Below the pieces are notes generated by a model. The model was given only the letters and a program-made list of their open reading frames with translations, did not search any database and was not told the origin of the DNA. A program made the position numbers and the translations under genes. This document shows, piece by piece, positions 10,335-23,800 of a stretch of 64,000 nucleotides of DNA. The stretch's first letter is position 1; every line of letters begins with the position of its first letter. The DNA comes from Toxotes chatareus (Eukaryota > Chordata > Actinopteri > Toxotidae), in assembly GCA_016801885.1 (NCBI GenBank), contig CM028884.1, forward strand, positions 27,303,577 through 27,367,576. The letters run 5' to 3'.

Positions 10335-12620
10335 AGTTCACCTTCATCCTGTTTAAAGAGTTTTTTATGTATTTGTTTTGTGTTGGGAAAAGTATTAATG
10401 TCATTGCACTGACACTGAAGGCACAGAGCTGATGCATATTCATCCGTGTTGTAATCAAAATCCAGCTGATGCACAATTAGCTTGTGCAAAGTGCCACCAG
10501 AGGCAGAGAGGTTACGGAGGTCGTCGCCATCACTGTTTGAGTCATACGCGAGTCACTCTGCAGGGACTGCGAGGTGGAGCTGCCTCGCTCGCTCGCTCAG
10601 CATTCAGCGCACAAACTGAAGCCATAATCAAACAGGGTAGAGGCAGCGAAGCCGGGAGCCACAACATGTAATCATACTTTGAGCATCAGAGGTCAGAGTC
10701 ATGCTTTGACTCAAGAATGGAGGAAATTAAAGGAAGGTCGGCCATGTTTAATGTTGAATGAACCCGAGGCAGGAGGGCTGTTGCTTTAAAGGCTTTAAAA
10801 GAAAGGATATTCTTTCATTTTTAGGATACTTGAAATTTTCTCATAGTCTTTTAAAAAATATTTCCCAGTGCCTCCCAGTATATACTGTACTAGTATATAC
10901 CACGTGGAGAGGACGCTGTCACAAGTATGTCACTCAGCTATGTTTGAGTTCAGCATGTGACCTCCGTGACCTTTTTTATTTAAAAATCTGTATAGTTCGT
11001 TCTTGTCTTCTAAAACATTTTCAGCATAAGTCAGCATCTTGTCCCGTTTCTCTCCTCTCACTGACAGCAGCCTCAGATCTCTGCAGCCTGATCTCTGATC
11101 AGTTTATTTATTCAGTGCGGTGTGCTGAAGCCCCACAGTCCAGTTTCACTTTTTTTCCACCTCCTGTGTAAACCTCAAACACTTGTCATAATTTGGGGAG
11201 CGCTCACTGAGTGAGAGGTGCGGGCTTAAGTTCGTCCGCAGTCAGCGCTATCCTTGGGGTCGTCTTCAGGGAATCTGGCTGGTTCTCCGTTTTCGTGGTG
11301 CACTTAAAATGCGAGAGCAGTAAGTGCAGAACAGTTGAAAGGGGCTGAGCTGCTGTCATGTGAGAATGGCTAATGGTGGAGCAGTAGCCTGTAGAGCCAT
11401 CACGGTGACTGGCCTCTCAGCTCGAGCAGCGTACTCATTACCCCGACTGTTAGTGAATGGCTCGTTACGTGGAGGTGACAGCTCGAGGCAGGAGACAAGG
11501 TAGGCCAGGATATGCCCATTTAAAAACCCCACACTGAGATAAAGAGTATGGGAAGAATTGGCAGTGGACAGGAAAAATGGGTGTGTTCTGCCGACCCAAC
11601 TGAATCATGCTTCAGTCATAGATGTATTTTAGCACATAACAGCACATTTACTAAATTTCATGTCCTTTGTTATTATTGTTCCAGATATTCTGCTGCGGCG
11701 TCTAAAAAAAGGCACTTTGCATGTTTTTATCTCCTCTTTTAAAGCTAATTTTGGAATCATCCAAAGCAGCGTCTTTTATTTTGCCCCTTTACCTTTGAAA
11801 TGTTTACCCAAGACGTGACGTTCTTTCCATTGTTTTCCCTCGTACCTGTAAAAGTGTTTGGGTGTGCAGTGATAAATATATGAGCTCCTCTTGTGTGTGT
11901 CAAATCAGCAAAATGTTTGTGTGAGTGTGTGTGTGTGTGTTAGCCTTTTGGCGAGTTAGCTGTGGGAGGCAGATGTGTGTCTGAGAAACAGCAGCTGGAG
12001 AGCTGAAGATTTTTTAAATACCACTCCTGCAGTTACCACACAGAAGAAAAATAACGCTGTGATCCAACTTTCCCGCTTGGCCACCTGTCCCGGAGGCTCA
12101 GCGCAGGTTGGGCCAGGATCCAGGTGTTTCAGGATTTGTTGGTAGATGGACAGGTTTTACAGTTATCTCCTCTATTGACTGTTTAAGTCTTATTGTGATG
12201 ACCATCAAAATTTGTTATTTTAGTGTAAGAAACAAATGGTGAGACAGTCAAACTGGTTTTAAACAAACCAACAGTTTATCTTTAAATAAACCACTTTGTT
12301 GGGGAAGAGAACAAAAAGGAGTAAAATCAAAAGTGAGCGTATTGAAAGTGTTGGTAATTTCTCATTCGACAGGGAAACTGTGTGCACACTCAGCTATGGC
12401 CACTGCAGTCGGTCAGAGCTGACCCAGGTCAGGTGAATAAAGGTAAATAAAGGTTTTGTTTGGGTCACCTTCATGGCCTTGTACTGTCAGGGTCACCTCT
12501 CAGAGAGGCAGCACACACACTGCTCCTCTCTCATCTTTTTCATATTTGTAGTCTCTCGCTGAACTTTTCACTCTTGAGTTTTCCTTCTTTTTTTAACCAT
12601 CCAGTGTTTGTTGTTTTTTT
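10335..12620. other. Non-coding, no gene recognised
   Basis: Holds a perfect DR3 site (listed separately) and a short GT run near 11920-11941. No exon candidate has good splice sites at both ends. Confidence 0.5.
10958..10972 (-). promoter_or_regulatory. Perfect DR3 nuclear-receptor site
   Basis: On the minus strand two exact AGGTCA half-sites are spaced by three bases (plus strand TGACCT, CCG, TGACCT). DR3 is the textbook arrangement for the vitamin D receptor with RXR. Whether it is bound or acts on nav2, some 50 kb away, is unknown. Confidence 0.5.
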
Positions 12621-12676
12621 TTTGCAGCACAATAAACCGTGTCGGGGCGGCTGCTTCTCTAGTTGCCAGAGAGATG

Positions 12677-12690
12677 GTTGCCGGGGTAAC
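12677..12690 (+). promoter_or_regulatory. Perfect RFX X-box
   Basis: GTTGCC, two bases, then GGTAAC fits the RFX X-box rule GTNRCC N(0-3) RGYAAC exactly. RFX factors control cilium and neuronal genes. The site follows a strong acceptor-like tract ending TTTGCAG at 12627, and a frame across the region would read Cys-rich. I favour a regulatory element because the donor-like GGTAAC is part of the X-box itself. Confidence 0.5.
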
Positions 12691-12699
12691 GTCCATTTG

Positions 12700-13852
12700 A
12701 CAGCTGTTATTACTTTGGGTTCCCATCGCTGCTGAACTGTGAGGGCGCACAGCGGAAATAGGGAGCACATTATTGGCAGCCCTTGGATCAGTGCTAGATC
12801 TGAAATGAGTGAAACCACCTCAGGATCCTGGCTAATTAGCAGTAGCCGGAAGAGGCCAGGCTGTTAGCACGCTGGTCGTTTTCTGAAGAGAGCTGCTAAA
12901 TTGAGGGAATCGACTTCTGCGCCGCCTCCCAGTCAGGGAGCTTGGATGTGTGAATGACCACGCTGCTGTCTGAAGGCCAGCGGCCAACTGAAAAGCATTT
13001 AGAGGCTGTGCGACGGCTCTTTGTGGCTTTGTCGTGGGCTAATGAAGGTTCCCCAGAGATTTACGTGTCCAAGGTCGTTTTTCTATTCACACAGAGGCCA
13101 GCGGGGCCCAGCGTATCTACAGCTCCCGTTCATCCGCCGGACTGCTTTATGATAGATCCTAACAGGCTAATAAATCACAGCGCTGGTCATTACGGCTGCG
13201 GCTGCACTCAGATCTCGCACAAAATGACTGGAACATGCAGCGTTTTATGGTCGTTGTTGAACAGAATAATGGAACAACCGTTGGCTCTGTTTTGGCATGC
13301 TTTCATTTTTCACTCTGCTGAGACGTGTCCTCGGTTCAGGTCTGAAGAAGCAGTGTCTTTGCTCTGCTCTCGCTGCTGATTCTCATTATTCTATTCTTGA
13401 CCCTTGTTTTATAAAGCACCTACTTATAACGCTCCTACACCGTTCATCAGTCTCGTCATCCCCCCACCACCAACCCTTCTTTTTAGCCCGCCACGCCACA
13501 GATAATGAAGACTAGAGACTGTCGCTGTGCCATATAGGCTCTAATCACGCAGCTCTAATTCAATTAGTCTGGAATTCAGAGAGAACGGAGCAGCGGATAG
13601 ACAGAGAATTAAGGAGGGAGGAGAAGGAGCAGTGAATCTCTCTTGCTTTGTCAAACACCGTCATATCTTGGTCTATATCCATATCTATTATTCCCACCCC
13701 TGCTGTAAAATGTGCCATTTATTTCCCACCAGTAATCTGCTGACAGATATAAATGGTTCAGTCTCGGCTTCTATGGAACAAATTTGTACACTATCAGTGT
13801 CAGAATACCGCAAATTAAATCAATTAGTTGTTAATGAAGTCTCCAGTGAGCT

Positions 13853-13886
<34 letters not shown>

Positions 13887-16660
13887 AAATGCCATATTAC
13901 AGCACATACAGTGAATGCACCAGAGTCCTCATTAAACGCTAAAGACCTCATTTACGGCGTATGCTGTTGTGTGTCTGCGCGGGTAGGCGTTCAGGTGTGC
14001 GTGCATGTGTATGCAACGGCGTGCACGTGTGTCGGAGTGAGAAAGTGAAAGATGAAAGCACCAGAGGAGAGAAAGAGGTGGATAGGCAGTATCCTCTGAA
14101 GCCTGTGATCCCTCAATTATCAGACATCAATATTAAATAAGACCAAGCATGTCTGTAATTATCTGGAGCGTAATGCACCTCAGGTTAGCTGCTCTTGTCT
14201 CTGACACTTGCACGGGATTGCTCAGCTGCCAGCTGAGTCCAGTCCTCTTCAGGAGCTTTGGTAAAAATAGAAAGCATTTTGGCCCCAGATGCATCATCAA
14301 CTTAGAGATTTAGTTCAGTTTTGAAGTTCAATAACTTCAATACAAACACTGATGTTAAACAGCTGTTGGCAGGTCACTCTGCATGTCTGGGTAAAATGTA
14401 GATAAAACAACTCTTCATATATATATTCTCATTTGAATCGTGATGGAGTTTGACTGCATAAAATGTTTCTTTGAAATCTAAAACATCAAAGAGAAACTTG
14501 TTGGGCTTGTGAAAGCGGCACGGAGAACACTTTGCACACCAAGAGGAACAGGAACTAGACCAGAATGCGACGAGTCCACAAGACATGTTGGGCTGTGGCT
14601 GTGCTTGTGATTAAGGCTGAGGTTCAAAACCCAGTGGGTCTCACACTTTTTCTCACCTTTTCTCCACCTACTATCAAACAATGACCAGGTGAGGAGGAAA
14701 ATTTTACAACAAAATGAGAGTATGAGTCCGTTAAATGAAGTTTACCAACTGAAAAATAAATTCTGACATTAAATTCATCTGACACTTTTTTCCAAAGTTC
14801 AAACTTTGCAGGAACAAGAGCTCGTTGTCATCATGAATCGAAGGTGCACCCTTTCCAAACAGTAAAACTGTGCTCAGTGCTGCAGGACGAGTCCATTCAG
14901 AAACGGGCAGAGACTTTGTTTTCCTTGCTTCAGTAGAGAGTTGTGTTGGATCACCGCGGGGCCAGAACTGTGGAAAGACGGATACGAGTGACCACACAGT
15001 CCGTTGAATAACAGGGCAGCCAGCTGTCGAGAGGACTGCCAGCGTTTGACCGTGGCTCTGAGGTGCCCTGAAGGCCAGCGCCAGAGCCCCGAGCTGCAAC
15101 AGAAAGCCAGTGTCTTAAAGGCAGATGTGGAGCGGTGTGTAATGGATTTATGACTGCATTTACAACTTTATTTTTTCATCAATAGTCATGTCAGCACAAA
15201 AAGGATATAATGACATCAGAGTACATGGAGGAGAACATAACATTAGTCATTCATGTGTATAAAGTCAATTGAGAGGACAGAGCTCCTCGTCCTGGCAGAC
15301 ACAGAACTAGTGACTGGTTTAATATCTCTGTGCTTGGTTAGCAGCTCTGCTGATGATTCATTGTGTCTGAAGCTCTGCCTGTTTTTCACGCATCCTGTAC
15401 TGTACGTTGGAAACTAACTCTTCCCCCCTTTTCTCTGAAACATGCCTTTGCTGGTAAATTTGAATGCTTCCTGACGCGAGCCAAGGTCAGCGCGCAGCAG
15501 CGTGTTATTTCATGTCGCTCTGTTTTCCCTCTCCCGCCGTCGTAGTGATGGTTATTTTATGGCATTATGTCACTTTCCTTGTTAATATTCAACTCCTGTC
15601 ACGCGGCAGGTTGACAGTTTAACAGGAAGCAGCAGTGCAGACGTCTGGATTTTAAGGTCACAGATCAAATCGGCGGCGGCTCGTGATTGGATGTTTGTGG
15701 AGTTTTGAATCTAATCGGTGATTAGAACACGAAGGTGCTGCAGGGCTCAGACCTCTGACCTTCTTCTCACCACATTTACTCGCACAAAGACTGAAGCAGA
15801 GTTTGGTAAGTCGTAGTTTGCATTTTTTTTTCTCCTAATCTCAGCTAAGTTTTTTTTTTTGCCACTTCAGTGGCTGCTGTGTGTTTTGAAGCTACTGTAC
15901 GAGCTCAAAGGGATTCGTTTCACTCCAGGGAAGCTTTTATTCCCTGAGTATAACTGACAGCCTCTGTGCTTTTTGATGGGATTTAAGAATTTGGCCACCG
16001 CAGTGTTATTTAACAAGAGCTAATTTGGACAGCCTTTTGGATTCATGAAACAGGGACTGTACTGTATGTGCATGGGTTTTTTTGACTTGTAGTTTTTCCA
16101 GCTGTGACGCAGACACACTGAGTGGCGTTGCTCCACTGGATGTGCTCCTGGTGCCCCACACAGACTTAATTATGTGTCCCAGGGAAGCACTATCACCCGT
16201 GGGAAAAGAGGAAATCCCAGGGGCGGGAGGGTCACTGTCATGTGAAAAGAGCAAGTGAGAAGCTAAAGCGATGGACAGTCTTTGAAGGCTTTGTCTTTTT
16301 GTGTCTTTTCGAACAGCACAGAGAGACTCAGACAGTCAGAAAGAAAAAGCGGAAGCTCGTTCTTTTGTGTACGAGCTTAATGGCCGTGTCTGGACATCAT
16401 CTGGGCGTTGTAACGAGCTGATTTCTCCCCCATGGCTCAGAGCGAACACGGACGAAGAGGGGGAAAAAAAAGCGGAAAGGAAAATGAAAGACTGAAGAAG
16501 TGGGAATTGAATAAATGCATAATTCAGAGAAAAGGAGGAAGAAAGCAAGGTAGAGAAGATCACCTTGATCTTCCCCACCTCGCTGCCTTTTAATGTGACA
16601 CTGATGCCTTCACTGTACCGTCACAATCAATAACGAGAGAGTCACAGAGGCAGAGAGAGG
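12700..16660. other. Non-coding, no gene recognised
   Basis: The AT-rich stretch at 14100-14185 (TCAATTATCAGACATCAATA and following) has the texture of a conserved non-coding element, which cannot be tested here. No exon with paired splice sites was seen on either strand. Confidence 0.5.
13854..13885. repeat. (CA)n microsatellite
   Basis: About 32 bases of uninterrupted CA repeats. Confidence 0.95.
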
Positions 16661-16668
16661 GCGGAAGA

Positions 16669-16720
16669 GGCAAGGCAATTTATTTATATAGCACATTTCA
16701 CTTCAAGTAAACTCAAACAG
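16669..16720 (+). repeat. 3' tail of a teleost LINE/SINE element
   Basis: AAGGCAATTTATTTATATAG followed by CACATTTCA matches the conserved 3' end of very common fish retroposons (typically AAGGCAAGTTTATTTATATA, then a GCACATTT stretch). No reverse-transcriptase fragment is attached, so this is a heavily 5'-truncated copy. Confidence 0.6.
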
Positions 16721-17056
16721 AAGAAAAAGAGAGAGGAATAAACAGATATGAAGTGATGAGAAAACGCCATTAATAATATCTCAACACATTTTCTAAACTG
16801 AGATATACTATGCAGCCATACTGTCTTTCATGATGATTTTAGATAAGGTTTTCCACAATCATATTTCGACTGCTTATCTATTTGAAAATCTGAAAACTGT
16901 GGAGTGAACTGGACAGAACAGATGTCAAACCTGAAAAGTGCCCATAAATGTTGTATTGAGTGTAGTGGTGAGTTAATGACGCAGCCAACCAGCATCTTTA
17001 GTCAAGAAACCTTTATTTGCAGCAAGCAACTCGAACAGAGCTGCTCTGGTGTAAAA

Positions 17057-17260
17057 CTAGGGCTGCAACTGATGATTATTTTCATTATCAACTAATTGTT
17101 TTGTCCATAAAATGTCAAAAAGTAGGGAATAATGGCCATTACATTACCCAGAGGCCGAGCACATGGACTGAAAATGGCCTATTTCAGCAGAACAAAACAC
17201 AAAGATACTGAATGTGACAAAGAAAAGAATCGAATCCGCATATTTGAGAAGCTGCAAGGA
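17057..17260 (+). repeat. Teleost interspersed repeat, 'CTAGGGCTGCAACT' family
   Basis: Starts with CTAGGGCTGCAACTGATGAT and TATTTTCATTATCAACTAAT, the usual end of this family, and runs on to TTTGAGAAGCTGCAAGGAG. It is in the opposite orientation to the copy at 59026-59275, where the inner motif reads CCAGCTTCTCAAATGTGAGG. No coding capacity. Confidence 0.7.
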
Positions 17261-17781
17261 GAATAACGTCCTCTGCGTTTGTCTGTTTTCTGTGGCCACA
17301 GAAACCTCATGAAAACAGCCACACTGCTCCTCTGCTGATGGTCCTCTGGCACTGGGCCCCTGCTGTTCACACTCTGAATGCAACTGGACCCTGTGCATGT
17401 TTCTGGCTTCACAGTAGTCTGGGGACTGAGAGACTTCTTTGCGCTCATTTTTGCAGACAAAGCTGATTGAACACCAAAGCTAATTGTATTAGAGAGCTAC
17501 CTGTGCCTGGAAGGGGTGTGATCTCTCCCCTGTGTCCCACGCCCACACATTCCCCCACACTGAGGCCGCAGGCCTTGTGTTTGTGTTTCATTTTACATTT
17601 CTGCCTATGCTGACACAAATGCGCATGTGTAGACAATGTCCCATGTCGTCCAACATCGGCGGGCTGTGCCGTCTTCCCCTCTTCTTCTCGTCCCTGTGAT
17701 TGGTTTTTTTGGGGTGGAATTTCTCTTCAATTTTAGCTTTGCTTGAGGTGCAGCGTCTGTGTGATCTTGAATATAAATCAG

Positions 17782-17803
17782 CCCCCCCACCTCCCTCCCT
17801 CCC
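17782..17803 (-). other. G-quadruplex motif on minus strand
   Basis: Plus-strand C-runs of 7, 3, 3 and 3 have loops of 4, 1 and 1 bases, giving a four-run G motif on the minus strand. Confidence 0.6.
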
Positions 17804-17809
17804 AGGCGC

Positions 17810-20800
17810 CTCTCCCCTGTCCCATTCTCCATGTTCTGTCTGCATGGCTGGGACCCCTGGCAATGCATATAAAAAGATTCAGCATGCAAGGCAACTTCAA
17901 AGGTGAAAGTGTGCAACATGATGAGTGTATCTGAGGACAGACAGGGTTGAGAGGAAAGTCGATAAAGTGAAACCGGGGGTCGCCAGGAAATTCTCAGGTG
18001 ATTTGAAGGCAGTCACATTAATTCTCTCTGCTCTCCCTTTGTCTCTATGTGTCTTCAGATTTCTTTTTGCTACCCCATTTCATTGCCGCACTTATGTCCT
18101 CTATAAGTCATATTTGATCTTTTCAGTAAAGGGAATGACAGTCTTTTATCTTACCCTGTTTCCACTTCCCATTTCTTTCCTCGTGCCGCGCTCTCTCTGA
18201 CATTCAGCCATCCTCCAGATTCCCTGCCTAACCCCAACGTCTTTCCTTGCTGGAAGGGAGGCGGTCTTTGTACTGTGTAGGTGAAATAATGGACGAGCAT
18301 GTCTTTCGTGGCTGTCTCTCCCACGCTCGCGTTGTCAAATGTCAGGGGCTCGGAGACTTGGCTGTCCTCTGCTTTGTGGATGCAGGCGACAGTGAGCTGG
18401 AGCTCTCATGTGGAACAGCCTCAGGGAAACCAGGAGGAAACTGATTTCACTTCCTGGAATGAGGAGTCTTGACACTGCTGCTCCCACCATCCACCCATCA
18501 TCCATCACCTCTGCTTTTATCTTTCTTTTAACTCACGTCTCCTGTGCTTGAATTCCCTCTCTCTTGGTCTCCGGACACAGTGAGAGCATGAGGTTTTTTT
18601 TTTTTTCTCCAAGTTTTTTTCTCCATCACCTTCATTTTAACTTCCACATAGTAATTTAGACAATCCAGCTTACCCCTGTAGGGTTTGTGGCCTTGTGATT
18701 GCAAGAATGAATACAAATTCAACCAATCTGAACCAATCCTCCAGAGTTTCACCAAAAACATTTAACCAGAAGAATTCACCAATTTCATTTCTACATGAAA
18801 TTAAATTGAATTTCAAAGTCAATTCAAGTCTCACATTCAACAAACCAGCATTCCTTGTATCTGAATGGATTTAGTTTCACCACAAATTGTGATTTTAAGC
18901 TTCTATAATTAAATAAAACCTCCAAAAGACCCCGAGGCCTCTGTGGTTGCTTGTATTTGTGATGACCCATACATGGATTGCATTGTAAAGCTGCAATAAA
19001 TAAGTGTCACTTCCTGTCAGGCTCCTTAGAGCTCCTCTTGACCATAGCAGCTGTGTACAGTAGATATTTACCCAGTGTACTGTCCAATTACCAAACCAAT
19101 ACATGTCTTCCTCTATAGCTCAGACTCTCGTACAGAAACCCCCACAGACCTGTAGTGGAAACTCTCTGTCAGTGCTGTGGCCAGTTCCGTACAGCTTCAG
19201 TCCGTCAGTGACCCCGTAATGATAACACTGCCACAGACGCTGAGCGGTTTGCTTAAAGTTGATCATTAGCATCGTGACAAGTGTGGAGCCAGGAAGGGCA
19301 GGCTGGTAGGATGCTGAATATTATCTCTCCCAACAGTTGTTAGACGTTGTGCTGTGGTGTGTCTCCCTCTCCTGCAGTGTGGTGACAGTTTGCGTCTCTG
19401 CTCTCGGGGTGCAGAGGGAATAATAGTGCCAGGGAGGCTTTTTTAATAAATCCTCAATACGTCCAGAGTGCCCTGTCTCTATGGTAACTGAGGCTTGCAT
19501 TGTGTATTTGTGTGTGTGTGTGTGGTGAAACTGTGCTTTGTCTTTTGTGGGTATTTCCTTGAGAGGCCTGCACTGCCGTTTGAGGGGTTTTGTGTAGAGC
19601 TCGACTTGAACAAATCTTCTTTTTTGTGCATAGTGTAAATCGAATGTGTACTTTTCTCTTTAACAGAAGTTCTTTGCATGGAAAATAAACAGAAGATCCT
19701 GAATAAACGACATGATAGTAAACCAGAAATAATCTCACACTAAAACAAAATACATGAAATGCTGTGCAGCCTTATTAGTTTTTTAATTCTTTCATTGCGG
19801 GAAGCTGTGTGGCTGAAATCTTATTGTGATTTCATGTTTTTTTTTTTTTTTTTTTTGCCTGAGGAAGCAGCATAATGGCTAATCATAGTTTGTGCGCGGT
19901 GTTTATAACACAGCGATCTGCGGCAGTGCGTGAGGCACAGCATGTCTAATCATGAAAGTGTGAAAATGGGATGAGAGGAGGTGGGAAAACGTCTGGATGA
20001 ACAGAGGTGGGAAAACAGATCACACAATCAGCTTAGCCTCGTTACTGTTGTGAACAGTGAACTGAAAAGCTGCTTACACATACTTCAGTGCCTACAATGT
20101 CGTGTTGCCCAGTGTGTGGTGATCTATCTTTGTGAACACAGAAGTGTCTTTCCCTCTGTGACATGAAGGGACTCTGGTGTTGATCCGGATGTGTATGGTC
20201 ATACCACAGTGAATTGTGTGGTTTTCCATACGGCAGGCGCGGTACAGTAAGAGTTGTTGCTTACCTTTATACCTTTGGTTTTGAAGGTAGTCCAAACCTT
20301 TTCACTCATGGCCACATTTTACTTGCATTTTCTTGTACTGTTCCTCCTTAGAGACAGTTGAAAAATGTCCAAACATAGGTCAACGTTATTATTAAGTAGA
20401 GTGGATTGAAAACCATGATGTGTTTGAAGAGAAGAAAAAGAGGAACATATGGTTCCGTTTTTGGATCTGGTTCCAATTGGATAAAATACCTGAGTCCTTT
20501 CATCTGTGAGTCTCAGTGATCTCTTGGCAAATAAATAATCTCCACTCGCTTGTTTTTTATTACCAGCATCGGTGCAGAGATCGTTCAGTTAAGCTAAATG
20601 GCGAATCTGGCAAAACATGAGCTCTTTGAGTGTCAGTCTTTGAGTTTATTACTTAAGTGTTTAGTTTTTAGTTCTTAATCAGTGTTGAAAGCTAAACCTT
20701 AATGGAACCAATCACTTTACAGTGATGTCCACAGTTTGCTTGTACACACTCAGGGGGAGTCACCATGGACATGTATGTCGTCTTTCTGCAGCTGCAGGAT

Positions 20801-23800
20801 CGTCCTCTGATACACCATGTTATAGTCCAGAGGAGGTGCTGGAGTAATTAGAAGCCAATAAGCTCTGACGAGGAAGAGCCTGGAATTTAATTTAAAGTAA
20901 TTAGTATGTACGATGAGAACAAGCTCGCACATAATTCAGTATACACACACTTATATACACAGTCACCCAGAGATGCGGACACACACAAGGATAATAAAGT
21001 TTTATTGCTTTTCAGAAACAATGCAAACTGTGCACACTGTCAAATGAAAGGCCAAATAAATCGTTATTTTACAGTAAGTCCTAGTCTGTGTAGGAAGTTT
21101 TAGATCACCAAAGCATCATTGTAGCTGCTATGAATATCTTGACATGATCAGCTCTTTATAGACTAACAAAAATAGAACAACAAACTAAATAGGCCCAGAG
21201 TCTAAGCTCAGTAACCACGAGATATTACAGACTCGACGTTCCCTTCATTTATTGATGTGTAGAAATGCTCTTGCTGCCAGATATCAAAGTAAAATCTGCT
21301 TCAGCGTTTGCCTTGAAATAATTTTAAGAAGATGTATTTTTAGATCCAAAATCCTTTCTTGCTGTTTTGAATCTCTTACGCTAATGTGCAAATTTCTAAA
21401 TGTCCAGTTACGGGTAAATAAACTCAAAGAGACCAAGCACAGTAGTCACTGGATACACGGTTGTGTTGTTGCCCTGCTCTTTTCTAATTTATCTTCTCTC
21501 TGCCTCCATTTTCACCTAAACTAGCACATTTCAGGCTGAAGCGAGCATGTGGCTGCGTTTTGATTAACACAGAGCACACACACAGACTGATGATGAGATA
21601 AACCTGTGAAAAGTCCCTGGAGATGTTGCAGTGAAAGCCTCACAGCGATGTATCACTTTAGTGCAATATTTGCACAAATTAGCACGTTCGCCGTCATGTG
21701 ATTTCTTTATCAGCTCCTGAAAATAGCTGCTCGCCGTTGATTCTTCCGATAGTTCAGTGTATTTTGGGGAATTTATTTGCAAAGTAGTTCAGCGGCAATA
21801 TATTCAAAATGGTTTCTTTCTCATCTGAATCTTTCTATATGTGTTATCCTACAGTATATTTGTGTTTTTATATGCACCATGGCTGTTTTCTCTTCAGAAC
21901 CTGACTTCCACCTTTGGTGTCTTGAAGTACAGAGAATTTTAGATAATAAAAATAAAGATGTTAGACGGAGTGACACAAGCTGTTATCCTCAATATGTAGA
22001 TTAATTTACACTGTCGCTGTGATATATGTTCATCAAGGAGCGAATACGGCAGAAAGAACTGAATCTCTGAACAACTGCAGAAAATAATTTGGATGAATGA
22101 CACGGGTTTTTTGTTAATATTTTTCTTCTGTAACATGTAAAATAGTTTGTTATTCTGTTGTTTGGTTTAATGAACACAGACTGCTCTGAAATATTCTTAG
22201 GAAAAAAATCTCAGTTCCTTCTCTGTGTCTGACAAAGAAAGAAACACAAGAAATGGAAACGCAACAACTTGACAGTTTGCATAGTAAAATGCCAGGCACG
22301 TCTGCAGCTGTGACAGCTTTCTTTTCAGAATATGTCGAGGAGCAGGCAGAAGGATTGCGTATTGTCTTTGTTTTATGCGCTAACAGTGTAAAACCTTTGT
22401 TCAAAAGCTCATAGAGCATAAATTAGTGAGGAAACATTTAGGTCACCAGGAGGAATCAGCAAAATATGACAAGACAGTTTCTGCTGTTGGTCAGAGACAC
22501 TGACGGCTAAGTTGCCAGACAGCCACGGTCATAAATTAACGGGGGCTCAGGGGATATGCTGCCCTTAAAGTTCACAGAATGCCTGCGAATAGAGAACGAA
22601 GGGGCACAAAATGCCCCTCATAATTAAAGTAGCCTTTTTTTTTGCATTTGACCCGTTCTACTGTTTATTCATTGACTTGTCAAATATTGAAAGCCCAATT
22701 ATTTTCTGCCTTCCTTCTGGGCGAGAGAAAAGATTTTGATCGGAAAACTCACAAAAAACAGGCAGTGAAGGTTTTGTTGTCGTTTCTCTTAACGTCAGCC
22801 AGCAGAAAAACACAGAACTCATCCAGAGTCACGTACCAGCTCCAGACTTCAGTACATCAGTACCACAGGTGTAGCAACACGAGCAAGTGCTCAGCTTCTG
22901 CCTTGATAGAAACACAACCAGCGTACCGTGACCAGAAAAACACATCACATGACATGCTGGGTCCCTCCGGTCCTGTAAACAGGAATTTGTGTGTCCTGCC
23001 AGTGGAAGGAGGGAGATGAGGACAGTGACAGACTCTGGAACCATGATTTTCTTACTGGTGTGTGACAGAGGGTTGTTTGACAGACAGGAGGCTTCAGACT
23101 GTACACAACATGTCAGATAGGGCTGAGAGCACTCGGTGGGATGTTGGCACTCAGCCCCCCTTTCTCCACACAGACACACACACATACACCTTTTTCTTTT
23201 TTCTTTTTCTTCCTTCTGTTTGGTCCTTCAGTGGCATTATCACCCATTTGTCCTGTGATGTTCCTGCACAGCTCTCAGAGACATGAGAGGCTGAGCAGCA
23301 GCAGCAGTAATGGCTGTCGTCTCAGGGCAGAGTGGGGCTACCATATAGTGACACACTGCTGTAATCACTGAGGAGGACACCTCACTAGGCAGGAACTGAG
23401 GGAGACATCTGCTGAGCTCGGAGCTTTCTGCATGCCTGGGTCTTCAATGTGTGTGTGTGTGTGTGTGAGGATAAATGGTGATACAAGAAGAAAGAAAAGA
23501 ACCATTAGGAAGTGAATTTCTTCCAGTGGAGAAGCCACCGGCTCCACCCAAGGTGACTCCTCTCCACGCTGCCGCTGTCAGGAGCCAAGTGATTTATAAC
23601 TCCTTCAGGGGAGGGTCGGGGGGGGGTTTGGAGTCGGAGATCTGGATCTTCCTGTCCTGCAGGCCCCGCCAGCTTGGACCTCCAGCTGTAGCAGCAGTGA
23701 TGGAGGGCCCCCTCTGTCCCCTCTGACTGGCTCTCCGCTCCCCAGAGAGCAGTGCTGTCACCAGGGTGATGCCAGGGCGTCACCACATCTCATCCCATTT

